Position numbers and translations under genes: made by a program. The notes under the pieces were generated by a model. It made no database searches and was not told the origin of the DNA. It was given only the letters and a program-made list of their open reading frames with translations. This document shows, piece after piece, positions 11,879 to 22,635 of a stretch of DNA of 64,000 nucleotides. Source of the DNA: Lumnitzera littorea (Eukaryota; Streptophyta; Magnoliopsida; Myrtales; Combretaceae). The DNA is taken from assembly GCA_024138015.1 (NCBI GenBank), contig JAMXBB010000011.1:34353608-34417607 (forward strand), given 5' to 3'. Within the stretch, counting starts at the first letter, position 1; every line of letters begins with the position of its first letter.

Positions 11879-12450
11879 GTTAGCTTAGAAGAGCACGACT
11901 AGGTTTCAATTCGATTCTCAGTTAGGTTCTTAGTTAACTCAAGGAGTACTTTGCCTATTTACTCATGCTCCTAGATTAGTTAGCTCATAAGAGTACGACT
12001 AGGTTTTAATTCGATTCTCAATTAGGGTCTTAACTAGCTCAAGGAGCACTTTGCCTATTTACTTAAGTTTATTATCTTAGAGGAGCATAACTAAGTTTTA
12101 ATTCGATTCTCATTTAGGTCCTTAGCTAGCTTGAGGAGCACTTGGCTACTCACCTATGTTAGTTAACTTAAAGAAGCACTATTAAGTTTCAAATCATTTC
12201 TCATTTAAGGTTACTAGTCTCTAAGTGACACTTTTGGCTTAGTTAGTCAGCTTAGAGGAGAACAACCAAGTTTCAATTCGATTCTTATTTATCGTCTTAA
12301 CTATCTTAAGGAGTATTTTGTGGGTTCTTGTTAGCTCATAGGAGAATTACCCTCACTTTGGTATCTTTTAGGATTTTTGCTAGCCTACAGGGCGTTATCC
12401 TCCTTTTAATACCATTTTAGGGTTCTAACTAGCTTCTAGGGCACTATACC
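11879..12450 (+). repeat. TatB 3' tandem repeats, right part
   Basis: About five units of roughly 100 bp, recognised by recurring AATTCGATTCT (for example near 11911, 12009, 12101 and 12276), each followed by AGCTCAAGGAGCACTTTG and TTAGCTCAGAGGAGCACGACT variants. The last units degrade toward 12450. Confidence 0.85.
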
Positions 12451-12647
12451 CTTTTGAAACTCAGTCTCACATCTCAATCAACTCTTAGAGCACTATCTTT
12501 CTTTTCAAAATATCTTTAACCAAATCTCCAATGGATTGGGAATAGTGTAGCTAGCTAGTTGTAATGATTCTTAGGATAAATTCATCCCCAAGGAAAAAAT
12601 AGTATCTCTTTTATCCTTGTGGTACAGTTTTATTTAAACTTTACCAT

Positions 12648-12660
12648 AAGGAGGAGCAAT
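12648..12660 (+). promoter_or_regulatory. Polypurine tract of TatB
   Basis: AAGGAGGAGCAAT lies directly before the LTR start TGTAAACACC. Its form and position match the plus-strand priming site of LTR elements. The same ending, GCAAT before TGTA, is seen at the TatA 3' LTR. Confidence 0.75.
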
Positions 12661-12986
12661 TGTAAACACCCTATGTTTACCCTTTATAGTTTTACAGCTT
12701 CTTTTAAACAAAAAGAAAATGGTCCTAATTGAGAAAAACATAAGAAAAAAAATCATAAAATATAAAAAAAATTAGAAAGTTAAAAATATATATATTAAAA
12801 AAGAGTCTTAGATCTTTTTGTTTTTTTTTTTTTAGAATTTCTAAACCACTTAGATGAGATTATTTGATTTTTAAGGTCATAGTTTAGGCTACTTCTTTTT
12901 TAGGTTGAAATTAGGTTTGGTATACATAATAATAATAAGGAAAAAAAAAAAAGGTGAATTGATTTAAACTAGGCATAAGGCCTAGT
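12661..12986 (+). repeat. TatB 3' LTR, first part
   Basis: Starts TGTAAACACCCTATG after the polypurine tract and continues AT-rich to the GypA insertion point. The opening parallels the TatA LTR (TGTAGACATC). Confidence 0.7.
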
Positions 12987-13852
12987 TGATGGGAATCAAG
13001 CTACGAGGCCCTTGACCCGTAGCTAAGCTCAAAGACTAGAGGGGTTAGTACAACGAATCCTTATGTTCCAACTAACCCCTACCAAGGCCGAGTACCTCCT
13101 TACTAAGTCACCTCTATTGTTATGCCGTATGATTGCCTATTGTTGTATGGTATGCCGAGTTGACGATTACTCTCTATTACCGAGTCGTCCAATTACTTAG
13201 CATCTTCCTTGCCGAGAAGCCAAGAGAGAGAGACCGGATTGACTAGGCCATCCTTGTGTGGACAAACCCATCCATCCGTACTTTTTATCTGCATCTCCTA
13301 ACAAGCTTGCCAATGCAGCATTGCCACGTATATAGGATCATGTGTAGAATTTATAGCATCAATGATTGTTTTTCTTGTATATTCATTTTTACTCTTTTGT
13401 ATCATATATATTATTTCTTTAGGAAATGTCATTTTTGTCTTTTCCCTTTGGGCAAGTTGCCTTAGTTTGTGAGTATAAATACCCCTGTACTTATAGTTGT
13501 ACGATCAATAGATTACCTTTAATACAATTGAGTACTTTTCTTCTATGTGTAAATATTATTGTTTACTCTTAGCATCATTCTTATCCTTTTCCTTAAACAA
13601 GGTTAGGTGGTAAGTAACCTCATTAGACCAATTCGTGTGTCATATCGAATAATGCCGTGAATCCTCAAAAGTTCCATTGTTGCATTATATCCTCTAGAGC
13701 TGTTCGTGGGTTTTGCTTATTATCTTCACTCTTCATTTCTCACCCTTTTCGTACCTTTCCCCATTAACCCTTTTTGAGCTTTCTATAAGCTTGGACCCAT
13801 CCAGTGACCAGCCTTGTTTGTTCTTGGTTACAGTTCGCATTATCTTGGTATC
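12987..13852 (+). repeat. GypA 5' LTR
   Basis: Starts TGATGGGAATCA and ends TTCGCATTA before the primer site. It carries a TATA box, TATAAATA at 13474-13481. It is closely similar to LTR2 throughout, including the CCTCTAGAGCT and CCCATTAACC segments. Confidence 0.85.
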
Positions 13853-13855
13853 GGA

Positions 13856-13867
13856 GTGGAGGTTTTG
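13856..13867 (+). promoter_or_regulatory. tRNA-Met-type primer-binding site of GypA
   Basis: TGGTATCGGAGT follows the LTR end after TCT. It matches the plant initiator-tRNA-Met primer site TGGTATCAGAGC with two differences. This is the common primer of many gypsy and copia elements. Confidence 0.75.
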
Positions 13868-14014
13868 CATGAGCAGTAGTTAGTTTTTCCTAAATTTTGT
13901 TATACTCTGTTTTATGTGTGTGAAATAGAGTAAGTTACTGTGTTTACTTAACTATTGTGTTGTTAGCTATTCACTCTTTGAAGTGTTTGTTTGAATTTTA
14001 ATCTGTGAGGAAAA

Positions 14015-15240
14015 ATGATAGATCTAAGTATGAATGTTAATGTTAGTGATGATAGTGGAGTTATCCGCCATAGACAACAATCTCAAGGAATACTAACGAG
14101 AGACTTGATGAGGTAGCTAACCTCTTGGTTGATCTAACTCGAGCTGTTCATGCCCTGTCTTACCGACCTACTGGGGCTGCATAAAACACTCTACAAGCTG
14201 CTCAACTTATTAGAGGTTAGAACCCAACTCGACTAGTTCGAGGTAGAGGAGTTTGGAGAATGAGTAAGGTGAAGAATAGACTTAAGAGACCTAGATGAGG
14301 AGGAAGAAGAGTATTGTGAAGAGGAGCGTGTACAAGTACCTAAAGCATCCGACCATGTAAAGCTTCGGATTTCGAGTTTCAATGGATTTGGGAATGCTGA
14401 TGAGTACCTGGATTGGGAAGAGAAGGTGGAGCGTGTATTTGATTATTATCAATATGATGATTATGAGAAAGTTAAGACTGCTGCAATTGAATTCTCTGGA
14501 TATGCCGTCATGTGGTGGAAGAATTTTTAGGCCATGAGAAGAAGAGAGGGGTACCAAGAGATTAACACCTGGCTCGAGATGAAGAGAGTGCTTGGAAACC
14601 GATTCGTATTGGAGACTTATCTCCAAGATGCATTTACTCGGCTTTAGGAGTTGAGATAAGGAGGCTAGATTGTTGATGAATATGTTTAAGAATTCCAAAT
14701 GCTTATGATAAGATGCAAAGTAGAGGAACCACTTACCTAAATAGTCTCAAGGTTTGTCATTGGGTTGAGAGAATACATTCGAGGCATTGTGGAGCTCCAA
14801 TGATTTGATACAATGGATGAAGCTGTTAGGATTGCCCAGTGAGTAGAGAGGCAGAAAAGGAGTCGAGTAACGACTAGAATGTCGACTAACTAACTCGGAT
14901 AGGCAAGTCATCGGACTCTATTGAGCACCGAGTCGAGTAGAAGGGTTGATGTTTGAGTCGACTAGAAAAGCTGACTTAAAGATGTAGGGTCGACCCGAAT
15001 GTATGAGAAGGGGCAAGGATTTGGTAGGAAGACCAGCCAGATCAAGTGCTTCAAGTGTCAAGGGTTCGGACATATGACTGCTTAGCGCTCGAATCGAAGG
15101 ATGATGGTCTCAAGGGAGACATCCCGAAGTTAGATGTAGAGAGTATGGATGAGGAACCTAAGGAGGAGGTTCCTACTGAGAATGAGAATGCTGAGAAAGA
15201 GTTAATTGAGGAAGATATGTATGCCAAGGACTTAGACTAG
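14015..15240 (+). pseudogene. gag: GypA gag pseudogene
   Basis: The likely start is ATG at 14015, 160 bp after the primer site. The middle frame reads a typical gypsy gag core with GNADEYLDWEEKVERVF, then AAIEFSGYAVMWWKN (14355-14528), followed by a stop and several others. Further on are VLGNRFV and a degraded EYV.EFQ region. The zinc knuckle at about 15040-15090 reads CFKCQGFGHMTA, then a stop and Arg where Gln and Cys are expected, so the last Cys ligand is lost. The acidic linker (to 15240) resembles the gag-protease linker of GypD. Coding then ends only 115 bp before the 3' LTR. It is broken by stops, many at CAG or TGG-like sites. Confidence 0.8.
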
Positions 15241-15355
15241 CTACTTATGGTTGTTTGATGCACTATGAGTGTGGAACCCTCACGAGAGGAGGAGTAGAGA
15301 GAGATCTTATTTCATATCACCTGCCGAGAAGCTGAAGGTTGAGGACTGGAGGGGT

Positions 15356-15811
15356 TGGCAATTTGACCTGCAACTGAGCTTGAGGACTGGAGGGGTTAGC
15401 ATGATGAATCCTTATGTTCCAACCAACCCTTACCGAAGCCGAGTACCTCCTTGCTCAGTCACCTCTACTACCGTACTGTGTGGCTACCCATTATTATGTA
15501 GTATGCTGAGTTGACGATTACTCTCTATTGTCAAGTTGTCCAATTACTCAGCATCTTCTTTACTGAGAAGTCGAGAGAGAGACCGGACCGACTAGGCCAT
15601 TCTTGCTCGGACAAACCCATCCGTCCGTACTTCTTTTTCCGCATCTCCTAACAACCTTGCCAATATAGCATCACTATGTGTACAGTATCATGTGTAGAAT
15701 TTGTAGCACCAATGCTTGTTTTTCTTATATATTCATTTTTATCATTTTGTATCATGTACATTACCTCATTAGGAAATGTCCTTTTTGTCTTTTCCCTTTG
15801 GGCAAGTTACC
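15356..15811 (+). repeat. GypA 3' LTR, first part
   Basis: Follows a polypurine-like GGACTGGAGGGG. It aligns with LTR1 from TTGACC onward but its first bases are shortened. It is interrupted at 15811 by a solo LTR. Confidence 0.75.
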
Positions 15812-17095
15812 TGATATTAGGCAAGTGCACCTATCAGTTTTGATATAGCGGATGTGAGTCCGAGTCGATCCCTTAGAGACTTCAAGTACTAATATTAACC
15901 TTAGCTTTATTATCTAACCAGAAAATTGTGATGAGTTGAATGAATTAAAAATACTAAAATTAACAAACTAACCTAATTATGAGACTTGATTAAGCAATTT
16001 AGAAAGCGATAAAACTAAGAACGACTTCAAGAAGGCAAATAACGTATTTAGGAATTATTTCCCCTAGTGTTTAATATGTGACCACTTAAAATGTATCTAA
16101 TTCAATCTCTATTATTCTTGACCGGAGGGATTCACAATTAAAGTTAATACCTTTCTCAAGCATATTAACCTTAATCCTAAATTATTTACCGGAATCTCTT
16201 CACTTAGTAATATAATTCAGAATTGCATTAATGTATAATGAATTCCCACACAAAAGAACAACTTTTCGAAAGAATCATGCATCTTCTCTCTAAGTACACA
16301 TGCAATTCTCTCCAATTATGTCAAGATCCCATTACATATGTAATTTCTCAATCATCATGCATAATATCATAGATTAATACTCTAGAAATATCAATTAGCA
16401 ATTAAAAAACATAATTGAATCAAGAAAAGACTGAAACTTTATTGAAAATTATCAATGAATCTAATAGTCACATGAAACCTTAGGTTCCATAATCCTAAAT
16501 ACAAGAATCTTAAGCTATCATAATGAAACTAAAAATGAATTGCAACAAAATCAATAAATAAAACATGAAAAAAATCCCTTTTGTTGATGAAAAATCTCTT
16601 CAATCTTGAAGTTAGGTGTTGCTTTCGCCTTTTTCTCCTCCTTTTCTTCAAGTCTATTCTCGTTTGAATGTCTAAAGTTGTGTGTGAAACCCCAGTAAGT
16701 CCTTTTATAATGTATTGTAAAGTTTCTTTTTTCGTCACCAAACATAGCCTGCGACACAGTTGTATCCCCAAGTTGTGTAACTTACTGAATTAGCACTTAA
16801 AATCTTCCTAGATGGACACAGCTTAGGGACACGGTTATGTCCCAAATTATGTAACTTTCTGACCAAAATTCTTATTGTTTATGTAACTTCAAAACTTCAT
16901 AACTCATTCATTTGAACTCTAAATTGAGTGAAACTTGATTCCTTTTCTTTGTTTTCAATCCAAGAACGCATTCAAACCTTGAAATCAAAATTTTACTCAA
17001 TTAAGTATCAATTTCTTTAAAAAACAAAAAACCAAAGATGTAAGGGAAATACTATAAAATCACTATGTGAAATGTATTTAAAATAAGAGTTATCA
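15812..17095 (-). repeat. Athila-type solo LTR inside the GypA 3' LTR (AthS2)
   Basis: This 1284-bp block begins TGATATTAGGC on the plus strand and ends GAGTTATCA, so on the minus strand it is TGATAACTC...TAATATCA. Flanks are TTACC (15807-15811) and TTATT (17096-17100), a 5-bp target duplication differing by two C-to-T changes. Removing it restores the sequence seen in LTR1 at 13465. It has a minus-strand TATA box (TATAAAAG, 16702-16709). Just upstream is a cluster of GGACACGGTTATGTCCC / GACACAGTTGTATCCCC palindromes. The inner end (GGTGCACTTGCC on the minus strand) is typical of plant Athila-like LTR ends. Open frames inside (16529-16771) are not retroelement proteins. Confidence 0.7.
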
Positions 17096-17100
17096 TTATT

Positions 17101-17480
17101 CTAGTTTGCGGGTATAAATACCCCTGTACTTATAGTTGTACGATCAGTAGATTATCTTCAATACAATCGAGTACTTTTCTTCCTTACGTAAACACTATTG
17201 TTTACTCTTAGCATCACTCTTATCCTTTCCCTTGAGTAAGATTGGGTGGCGGGTAACCTCATTAGACCAATTCGTGTGTCATATTGAATTGTGCCGTAAA
17301 TCCTCGAAAGTTTTATTGGTGCATTATATCCTCTAGAGCTATTCGTAGGTTTTGCTTATTGTCTTTACTCTTCATTTCTCACCCTTTTTGTACCTTTTCC
17401 CATTAACCCTTTTTGAGCTTTCTAAAGCTTGGATGCATTTAGCGACTGACTTTGTTTGTTCTTAATCACGGTTTGCATCA
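17101..17480 (+). repeat. GypA 3' LTR, second part
   Basis: Continues LTR1 homology from the TATA box (TATAAATA, 17113-17120) to TTTGCATCA at 17480. Confidence 0.85.
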
Positions 17481-17737
17481 GTAGTTCTCATTTAACATCA
17501 AGGACTAGGCCAAATCCTAGCATGCAGGCCCAACCCGCAAGCAAAACAGGTGCTATTACACCTCTTTTTTTTTTTTTTTTTTGTTTAATTGGGTAGATGC
17601 ACTATGCATGTCATCTAGGCACATCACACATGCAAGGCATGTGCGCCTAGATTGCATTTACCATGGCCACCACATGCTTTGCTCCATTTCCTCTTCTAAA
17701 CAACCCTCTTTAGGTACTTTTTAGTTTAGATTTCTTT

Positions 17738-17767
17738 GAGATTTCACCAAATTAATGGTGAAATCTC
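17738..17767. repeat. Hairpin, 12-bp arms, 6-nt loop
   Basis: GAGATTTCACCA at 17738-17749 is mirrored exactly at 17756-17767. It lies in the TatB LTR upstream of the TATA box. Confidence 0.85.
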
Positions 17768-18085
17768 GAAGATCACATGGCTAATTCTTAACCTAGATTA
17801 AAAATGAGTCTAATTTAAAATGTTTAGAGGATCAAATTGGGCTATGAAAATCTGAAAAAAAAAAAAAGCATCCAAGATCTTATCTTTATTGTAATCATTC
17901 GAATCCTAGTTGAAATGAATGTTTTAAAGCTGTATTTCACTATTTTTAGTAAGGATATCAAGCTTTAACATGAAAAATCAACTTGAATAATGTCAAATTC
18001 CTTTATATGAAGATCACATAATCGGATTATCATTGGCAGATGACCATTAATGGCCATTTTCCTTACTTATTGGAGCTAAAATGAC

Positions 18086-18093
18086 TATAAAAG
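18086..18093 (+). promoter_or_regulatory. TATA box of the TatB LTR
   Basis: TATAAAAG lies about 55-60 bp upstream of a long CT-rich leader, the usual layout of a plant LTR promoter. Confidence 0.6.
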
Positions 18094-19410
18094 GACTACC
18101 CTTTACACGCTTTGATCATCAATCATTAGCTTCTTTTTTAGATTTCTCATCTTCAACTCTCTCTCTCTTTCTCTCTGCATTGGTGGTTCTTCCTCTCTTA
18201 AACAATTTGACTTGTACCACCCTTTTTCTAGTCAAAGTAATCAAGTAGCTAGCATTCCTACACCCTACAACCCACAACCTAAGCAATTTTGCAAACCCAG
18301 CAGCTACCAACTTAGTTTCTTAAACACCACCACCAACGACCTCCTTTCCACCACCCTTAAACCACTACAAAAACACCGAGGTATCATCCTTACCCCCGGT
18401 ATTTTCCAATATAAAAATCATTAAACTAAGTTTTCCCAGTCATTTTAGAGCCCAAAATCATTTGGATGAAGACCCATCACCACTTGCTACATCTCCTTCT
18501 CTAAAGTCTCACTTGCCACTCACGTATAGGTCTAAAGTCCAACCTATGTTCGTCGAAATTGACCTAAGATCCACATCTAACTCGATTCTTTCTTTTTCAG
18601 GTTGGTTCATTTTTTTTCCCCTTTTTTTTCCTAATAAAATGAAAAAAGAAGAAATATATAAAATAATAGGTTTTTTTTTTTTAAAAAAAAACTTAAGCAT
18701 GGTCTTTATGTATTGACCATTTTCTTTTATTTATTTATTTATTTGTTTGTTTATCCATTATTTTTTTTCTTTATTTTTCCTTTCTTCCTTCTTTTCTCCT
18801 TTAAGGTCCTTTTTGGAAAAAAAATTTTCAAAAAAAAAAAAAATCCTAAGAGTTATAAAAAAAAAAACCTTTTTAGGAATTTCTTCTTAAAATTTTCTTT
18901 TCTTGAGAAAGAAACCCTTCAAAAAAATATATATCTCACCTTGAAAATCTCTTTTCTAAAATAAAAATGGTAACAAGTTCTCTCTCTCTCTCTTTGTTTT
19001 TTTTTTTTTTTAAGCTAAGGTCTTTTAGAATTTCCAAAAAATTGACAATCCCAAGATTAGGAGTTTTCTTTCATAGAAATTTTCTTAAAATAAAATCAAA
19101 TAGTTAAAAGATTTAAACTTGGTTTATTTTGAAAATAAAATAAGCCAATGCACCTAAGTTGTCGTAAAGAATGATAGTAGTTTTATCTTAAATAGTGGAT
19201 ATGTAGACATTTGTATATAATAACAGGATGGCTTAAAATATGTAAAAATTTTATTTTTCCTCTTTTGGTAAATAATTTTTCAATTTCTTATTTTTTGTAT
19301 GTAGATATGATTCTGTTGATTTATTCACTTGCAACATGAATTGAATGGGTAATTTTAAAAGTAAATCTAAACTTGGAAAGTTAAGGTGTTATCCATTTAA
19401 GGTTCAATAA

Positions 19411-19423
19411 AGTGACTCTAGGA
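19411..19423 (+). promoter_or_regulatory. Possible primer-binding site after the TatB LTR
   Basis: AGTGACTCTAGGA follows the proposed LTR end after one base. It resembles the degraded primer site of TatA (AGTGACTCTACTAAGGA) with a short gap. A primer site after what should be a 3' LTR would mean the LTR is shared with another element. The match is short. Confidence 0.3.
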
Positions 19424-19487
19424 CTCATAAATCTGGTTTCTTTGAAAATTTTTCCAAAAAAGATCTTTAGATACGTAGACCAGTAGC

Positions 19488-19524
19488 TAAATTAGAACCA
19501 ATTTGCCTAATTGGTTCTAATTTA
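19488..19524. repeat. Perfect hairpin, 16-bp arms, 5-nt loop
   Basis: TAAATTAGAACCAATT at 19488-19503, loop TGCCT, then its exact reverse complement at 19509-19524. The palindrome-like GAGTCGCGACTC lies 22 bp further on (19547-19558). Confidence 0.9.
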
Positions 19525-19662
19525 ATTACCTTTCCCTATTTTATCGAGTCGCGACTCCAAAAGTTTTTTAAAGTAAAAGAAACCAGGTTTTCCTTAATTA
19601 TTGTAGAGGATAAACTAAATAAGCATTTGAATTAAGTAAAATGAAAACTAAAAATTCTAAGC

Positions 19663-20935
19663 TTGATACCTACCATTCTCAACTCCTTTGCACTGATCAC
19701 TTTGTCACCAACAGCATCCTCTATCATGGTTAAATCTACCCTTGCTCTTCTCCTCCCTTCCTTTGTCATGACTACTATGCTACTCTCACAAACCCTTACA
19801 ATATCCCATTCACAAGACCACCACTCCCTTCTACAACACCTCCCTAGCCCCCCAACACTATACCCCTACCCCCTGCCATTCCTTACGTCTCTTTTCCCCT
19901 CTCTCTTAACTCACGCTCATCTTCATGTCTAGTAACTCCACTCCTTCCCCTCCTCTTGATCCCCTTATCCAACCCTTACTGCTTTCACTACTCTTATTTC
20001 AATCCCAACCTCTCTTCTCTATGCATCATCATCTAAAATCACATCCTCCCCTATACCATTATCCACTAAATACCAACGATTACCAACTTTAGCTTTCTCT
20101 CATAGCATCCTATCTAATTTCATCCCGCTTATATTGTTATGGTGAAGGCATAATACTAGCAACCATAACCACAATCACTCTCTCTCCTACCTATGCTATC
20201 TAGACTATACTTTACCAAAGTTTTCTAGAAAACCCTATGGTTAAGGAGATGGAACTCAAACAATAACTTCTCTCTATTTGTTTACATAATTACACCATGA
20301 TTAAGTATCTCTACAAAGTCAAGTCCATTGCAAATCAACTATCCTTTCTTAGCTACCCTCCTAATTACACAAATCTTATATCTCATGCTCTATGAGGATT
20401 ACCTAAAGATTACGATGCCTTAGTTACTACTTGAACCCACATGACTGGTGCTTTCATATTTGAATAAGTTCGTGCTAAATTGATTGATTAAGAACAATGG
20501 CTTAAGTCTCAAGCTAATGATGGCTCTTCTACTTTTACTTCTATATCCCTATATACACACACTAACCCTACTTCCTCAAAGATTTGGGGTCTAAGCTACA
20601 CTAGATTTAGATTTGTGGGGCATAACTACTCTTCATCTTATGAAGCACACCTAGAATTCCACTAGAATCAATGACAACCTACCACATTGTTATCCATTAT
20701 GGGGGTCTACCTTATCACCTTACATCAATTGTTTCCTCTTCCAATACATACTCTTGTGCCCCCATTACATGCCAAATATGTGATCAACTTAGCTACTCTA
20801 CTCTTCAATGCCATCACCGCTATAATAATGCATACTTTGATATTCCTCAATCAATACATGCATTAGCCAAATATAAATCACATATTGTGATGGGGAAAAT
20901 GCAAGCCTCATATGGTCTTGCCATAACATAAATGA
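19663..20935 (+). pseudogene. gag: Ty1/copia gag fragment
   Basis: The readable part (about 20310-20560) has IANQLSFLSYPPNYTNLI, HALxGLPKDYDALVTT and VRAKLID.EQWLKSQANDG. This is the order found in plant copia gag (UBN2-type) proteins. Near 20766-20840 a zinc knuckle reads CQICDQLSYSTLQC followed by HHRYNNAYFD; the His ligand of the knuckle is replaced by Tyr. The 5' part (19663-20300) is a Pro/Ser/Thr-rich, frame-shifted stretch plausibly from the gag start. No integrase or reverse transcriptase follows; the fragment stops where a gypsy LTR begins. Stops interrupt all frames. Confidence 0.7.
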
Positions 20936-20959
20936 GTGCTTCAAAGCTATTAAAGAAAA

Positions 20960-21746
20960 AGAAAATGGTTTAGGGTAGAGATGAAGGTAGTGAGGTTAAG
21001 TACTCATGAGCCACATGTGGATGTGATACACCACTTAGGCACTCACGACTAGTGTCTTGTCAGATATGACTCAATGGTCCAAGGTAATGAGTCACGGGCT
21101 GGCTACATAAATCCTGCTTAAGGGTTTGATATGAGTTAGAGTTAGAGTTATCAACACATGGAGAAGGGAAAATAATCAGTAAATTTTCAGTTAAAAGGCA
21201 ATATGTGATTACAACAATGCAATAACATGGTATATACCAGATGCCTAGGGTTACACCTAAATACATAAAATTACTAAGAAGGGTAAAAACTAAATACATG
21301 GATGTTCAAAAAGAGAAAGGATAAATTGACAATCCTTCTATTAAGAATATTCAGTATTAGGTTGTATGTCCAAGGCTTGTGGGACATGTATCTTCTGAAG
21401 AGAGAGACAATAGGAGTTTGTGCATAATAGTTGCTGACTATTTTGGATAAGGTCGACAATAGAAGGGTTCTTATATAGCTTAGTGCTGTGACCATGGAAA
21501 GCTTAGATATGTAGAAGGCGATTTGCAAAACATGTTAGAGGGATTTGCTTTAGGCTCCTTGGTAGCTTAGACTTACTTTGTTATGAGAGGACAATTTTTG
21601 TGCCATGATAACTTAGACATGCAAACAAGTTACAAATTAGGTTGGCTTCCTCAACACTTGGTTGACAAAAAAGGATCCAATAATTTAAGTTGGCCAGACC
21701 TCTTGCTTGAGATCATTTAAGGGGTCTTATAGGTTGATTCCCATCA
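20960..21746 (-). repeat. GypB left (3') LTR
   Basis: On the minus strand it starts TGATGGGAATCA at 21746 after the purine tract CCTAAAAGGAA. A TATA-like CTATATAAG lies near 21470-21480 (minus). The left boundary is not resolved. It must lie between the copia fragment and about 21000. Confidence 0.6.
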
Positions 21747-21949
21747 TTCCTTTTAGGTTGTTTAGGATTTAGGATCAAATCCATAGAGTTTTTTGCTTGG
21801 TATCTTCCTTATATGCATATGGGCTTTGGTCGACAATGTTAAAGACATAAGAAACTCCATATCCTTTAGGGAGCTCAAGCTTGTAGGCATTATTGTTGAT
21901 CTTCTAAACTTCAACTAGATCTGGTTCTTCCTCTTGTTAAAAAATCTTT

Positions 21950-22635
21950 TGATGGATTGTCAACCTTCGACCCTCTCACCCAAGCTTGTCTCCGTGGTTT
22001 ACAAGGATTAATCAAGCAAATATTTTCTTTATACCTAGCTTGGGACGAGCTCCTTTATCAAGACAACCTATGGTTGAACTCTTTACATAGCCTACTTGGA
22101 CGTACTTTATTCTACATCAATACTAACCTTGATGCCGAGTTGATGATACAAACCTCTTAGAGACTTTGAGTAGACCTACAGATCTAAGCAAACCTACAAA
22201 CCAGTTTGCTTCACCAAGTAGGTCGAACTTAGTTTCCTACCATCCCATTGTACGAGTCTAATAGTAGTGCTCTACTTATCCTAGCAGTTCCTAATGATCA
22301 TACTACATTCCTTTTTGTCTTTTGTCTCATTTACCCCTTTTTGCTTTGTACTAGGTCCCCTTTCGTTTTCTATTACCCTTTTCTATAATTTTACGTGTTT
22401 CTTGCAACCTTAGGGACTTATATAAATAATCCCTTATCATTGTAGCTAAGATTATTGTCATCTCCACTAGTAATGGATATTCCATTTTCTATGCTTCTAG
22501 TAAATCCTTTACACTCTTATCTAATCTTACTAATAGCTTAAGGTTAGTGATGAGTAGACCTTGTCTCTTTACTTGTGAGTTATGTTAAGTAAAGAATAAG
22601 TCATGTTGTGTTTGTCGATGCATCATATCCAAAGA
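21950..22635 (+). repeat. GypC 5' LTR, 3' end missing
   Basis: Aligns with the 3' LTR from TGATGG to about the CATCATAT segment, then diverges. The last 130 bp of the LTR and most of the primer site are absent. TATA box TATAAATA at 22421-22428. The bases CCAAAGAGTAG after the break may be the remains of a tRNA-Met primer site. Confidence 0.75.

Larger units (their letters stand above)
12987..17480 (+). mobile_element. GypA: gag-only Ty3/gypsy element
   Basis: LTRs of about 0.86 kb flank 1.5 kb of internal DNA that holds a gag pseudogene and no pol. LTR1 is 12987-13852; LTR2 is 15356-15811 plus 17101-17480, opened by a solo LTR. Flanking bases CTAGT (12982-12986) and GTAGT (17481-17485) may be a mutated target duplication. 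The jump from the end of gag to the 3' LTR points to an internal deletion of protease, reverse transcriptase and integrase. Confidence 0.8.
8418..19409 (+). mobile_element. TatB: 3' half of a Tat-like Ty3/gypsy element
   Basis: Plus-strand remnant: integrase (8418-9222), a long 3' untranslated region with about 100-bp tandem repeats, a polypurine tract at 12648-12660 and an LTR starting TGTAAACACC at 12661. The element is opened by TatA at its left end and interrupted by a solo LTR (10237-11878) and by GypA (12987-17480). Removing GypA gives an LTR of about 2.25 kb ending near 19409, close to the TatA LTR length. The left half of the element should lie outside the window, beyond TatA. Confidence 0.7.
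17481..19409 (+). repeat. TatB 3' LTR, second part
   Basis: Continuation of the TatB LTR after GypA. A TATA box (TATAAAAG, 18086-18093) is followed by a CT-rich leader (about 18145-18178). The stretch has poly-T and poly-A runs (17562-17582, 18600-18960) and a 12-bp-arm hairpin at 17738-17767. Open frames at 18212-18964 are low-complexity. The end is placed at GGTTCAATA, by analogy with GGGTTCGATA at the end of the TatA LTR. Confidence 0.55.

Noticed and set aside
18212..18964. Ser/Pro-rich and Phe/Lys-rich frames after a TATA box, possible small host gene
   Set aside because: They lie in the TatB LTR leader, overlap poly-T and poly-A runs, and have no domain.
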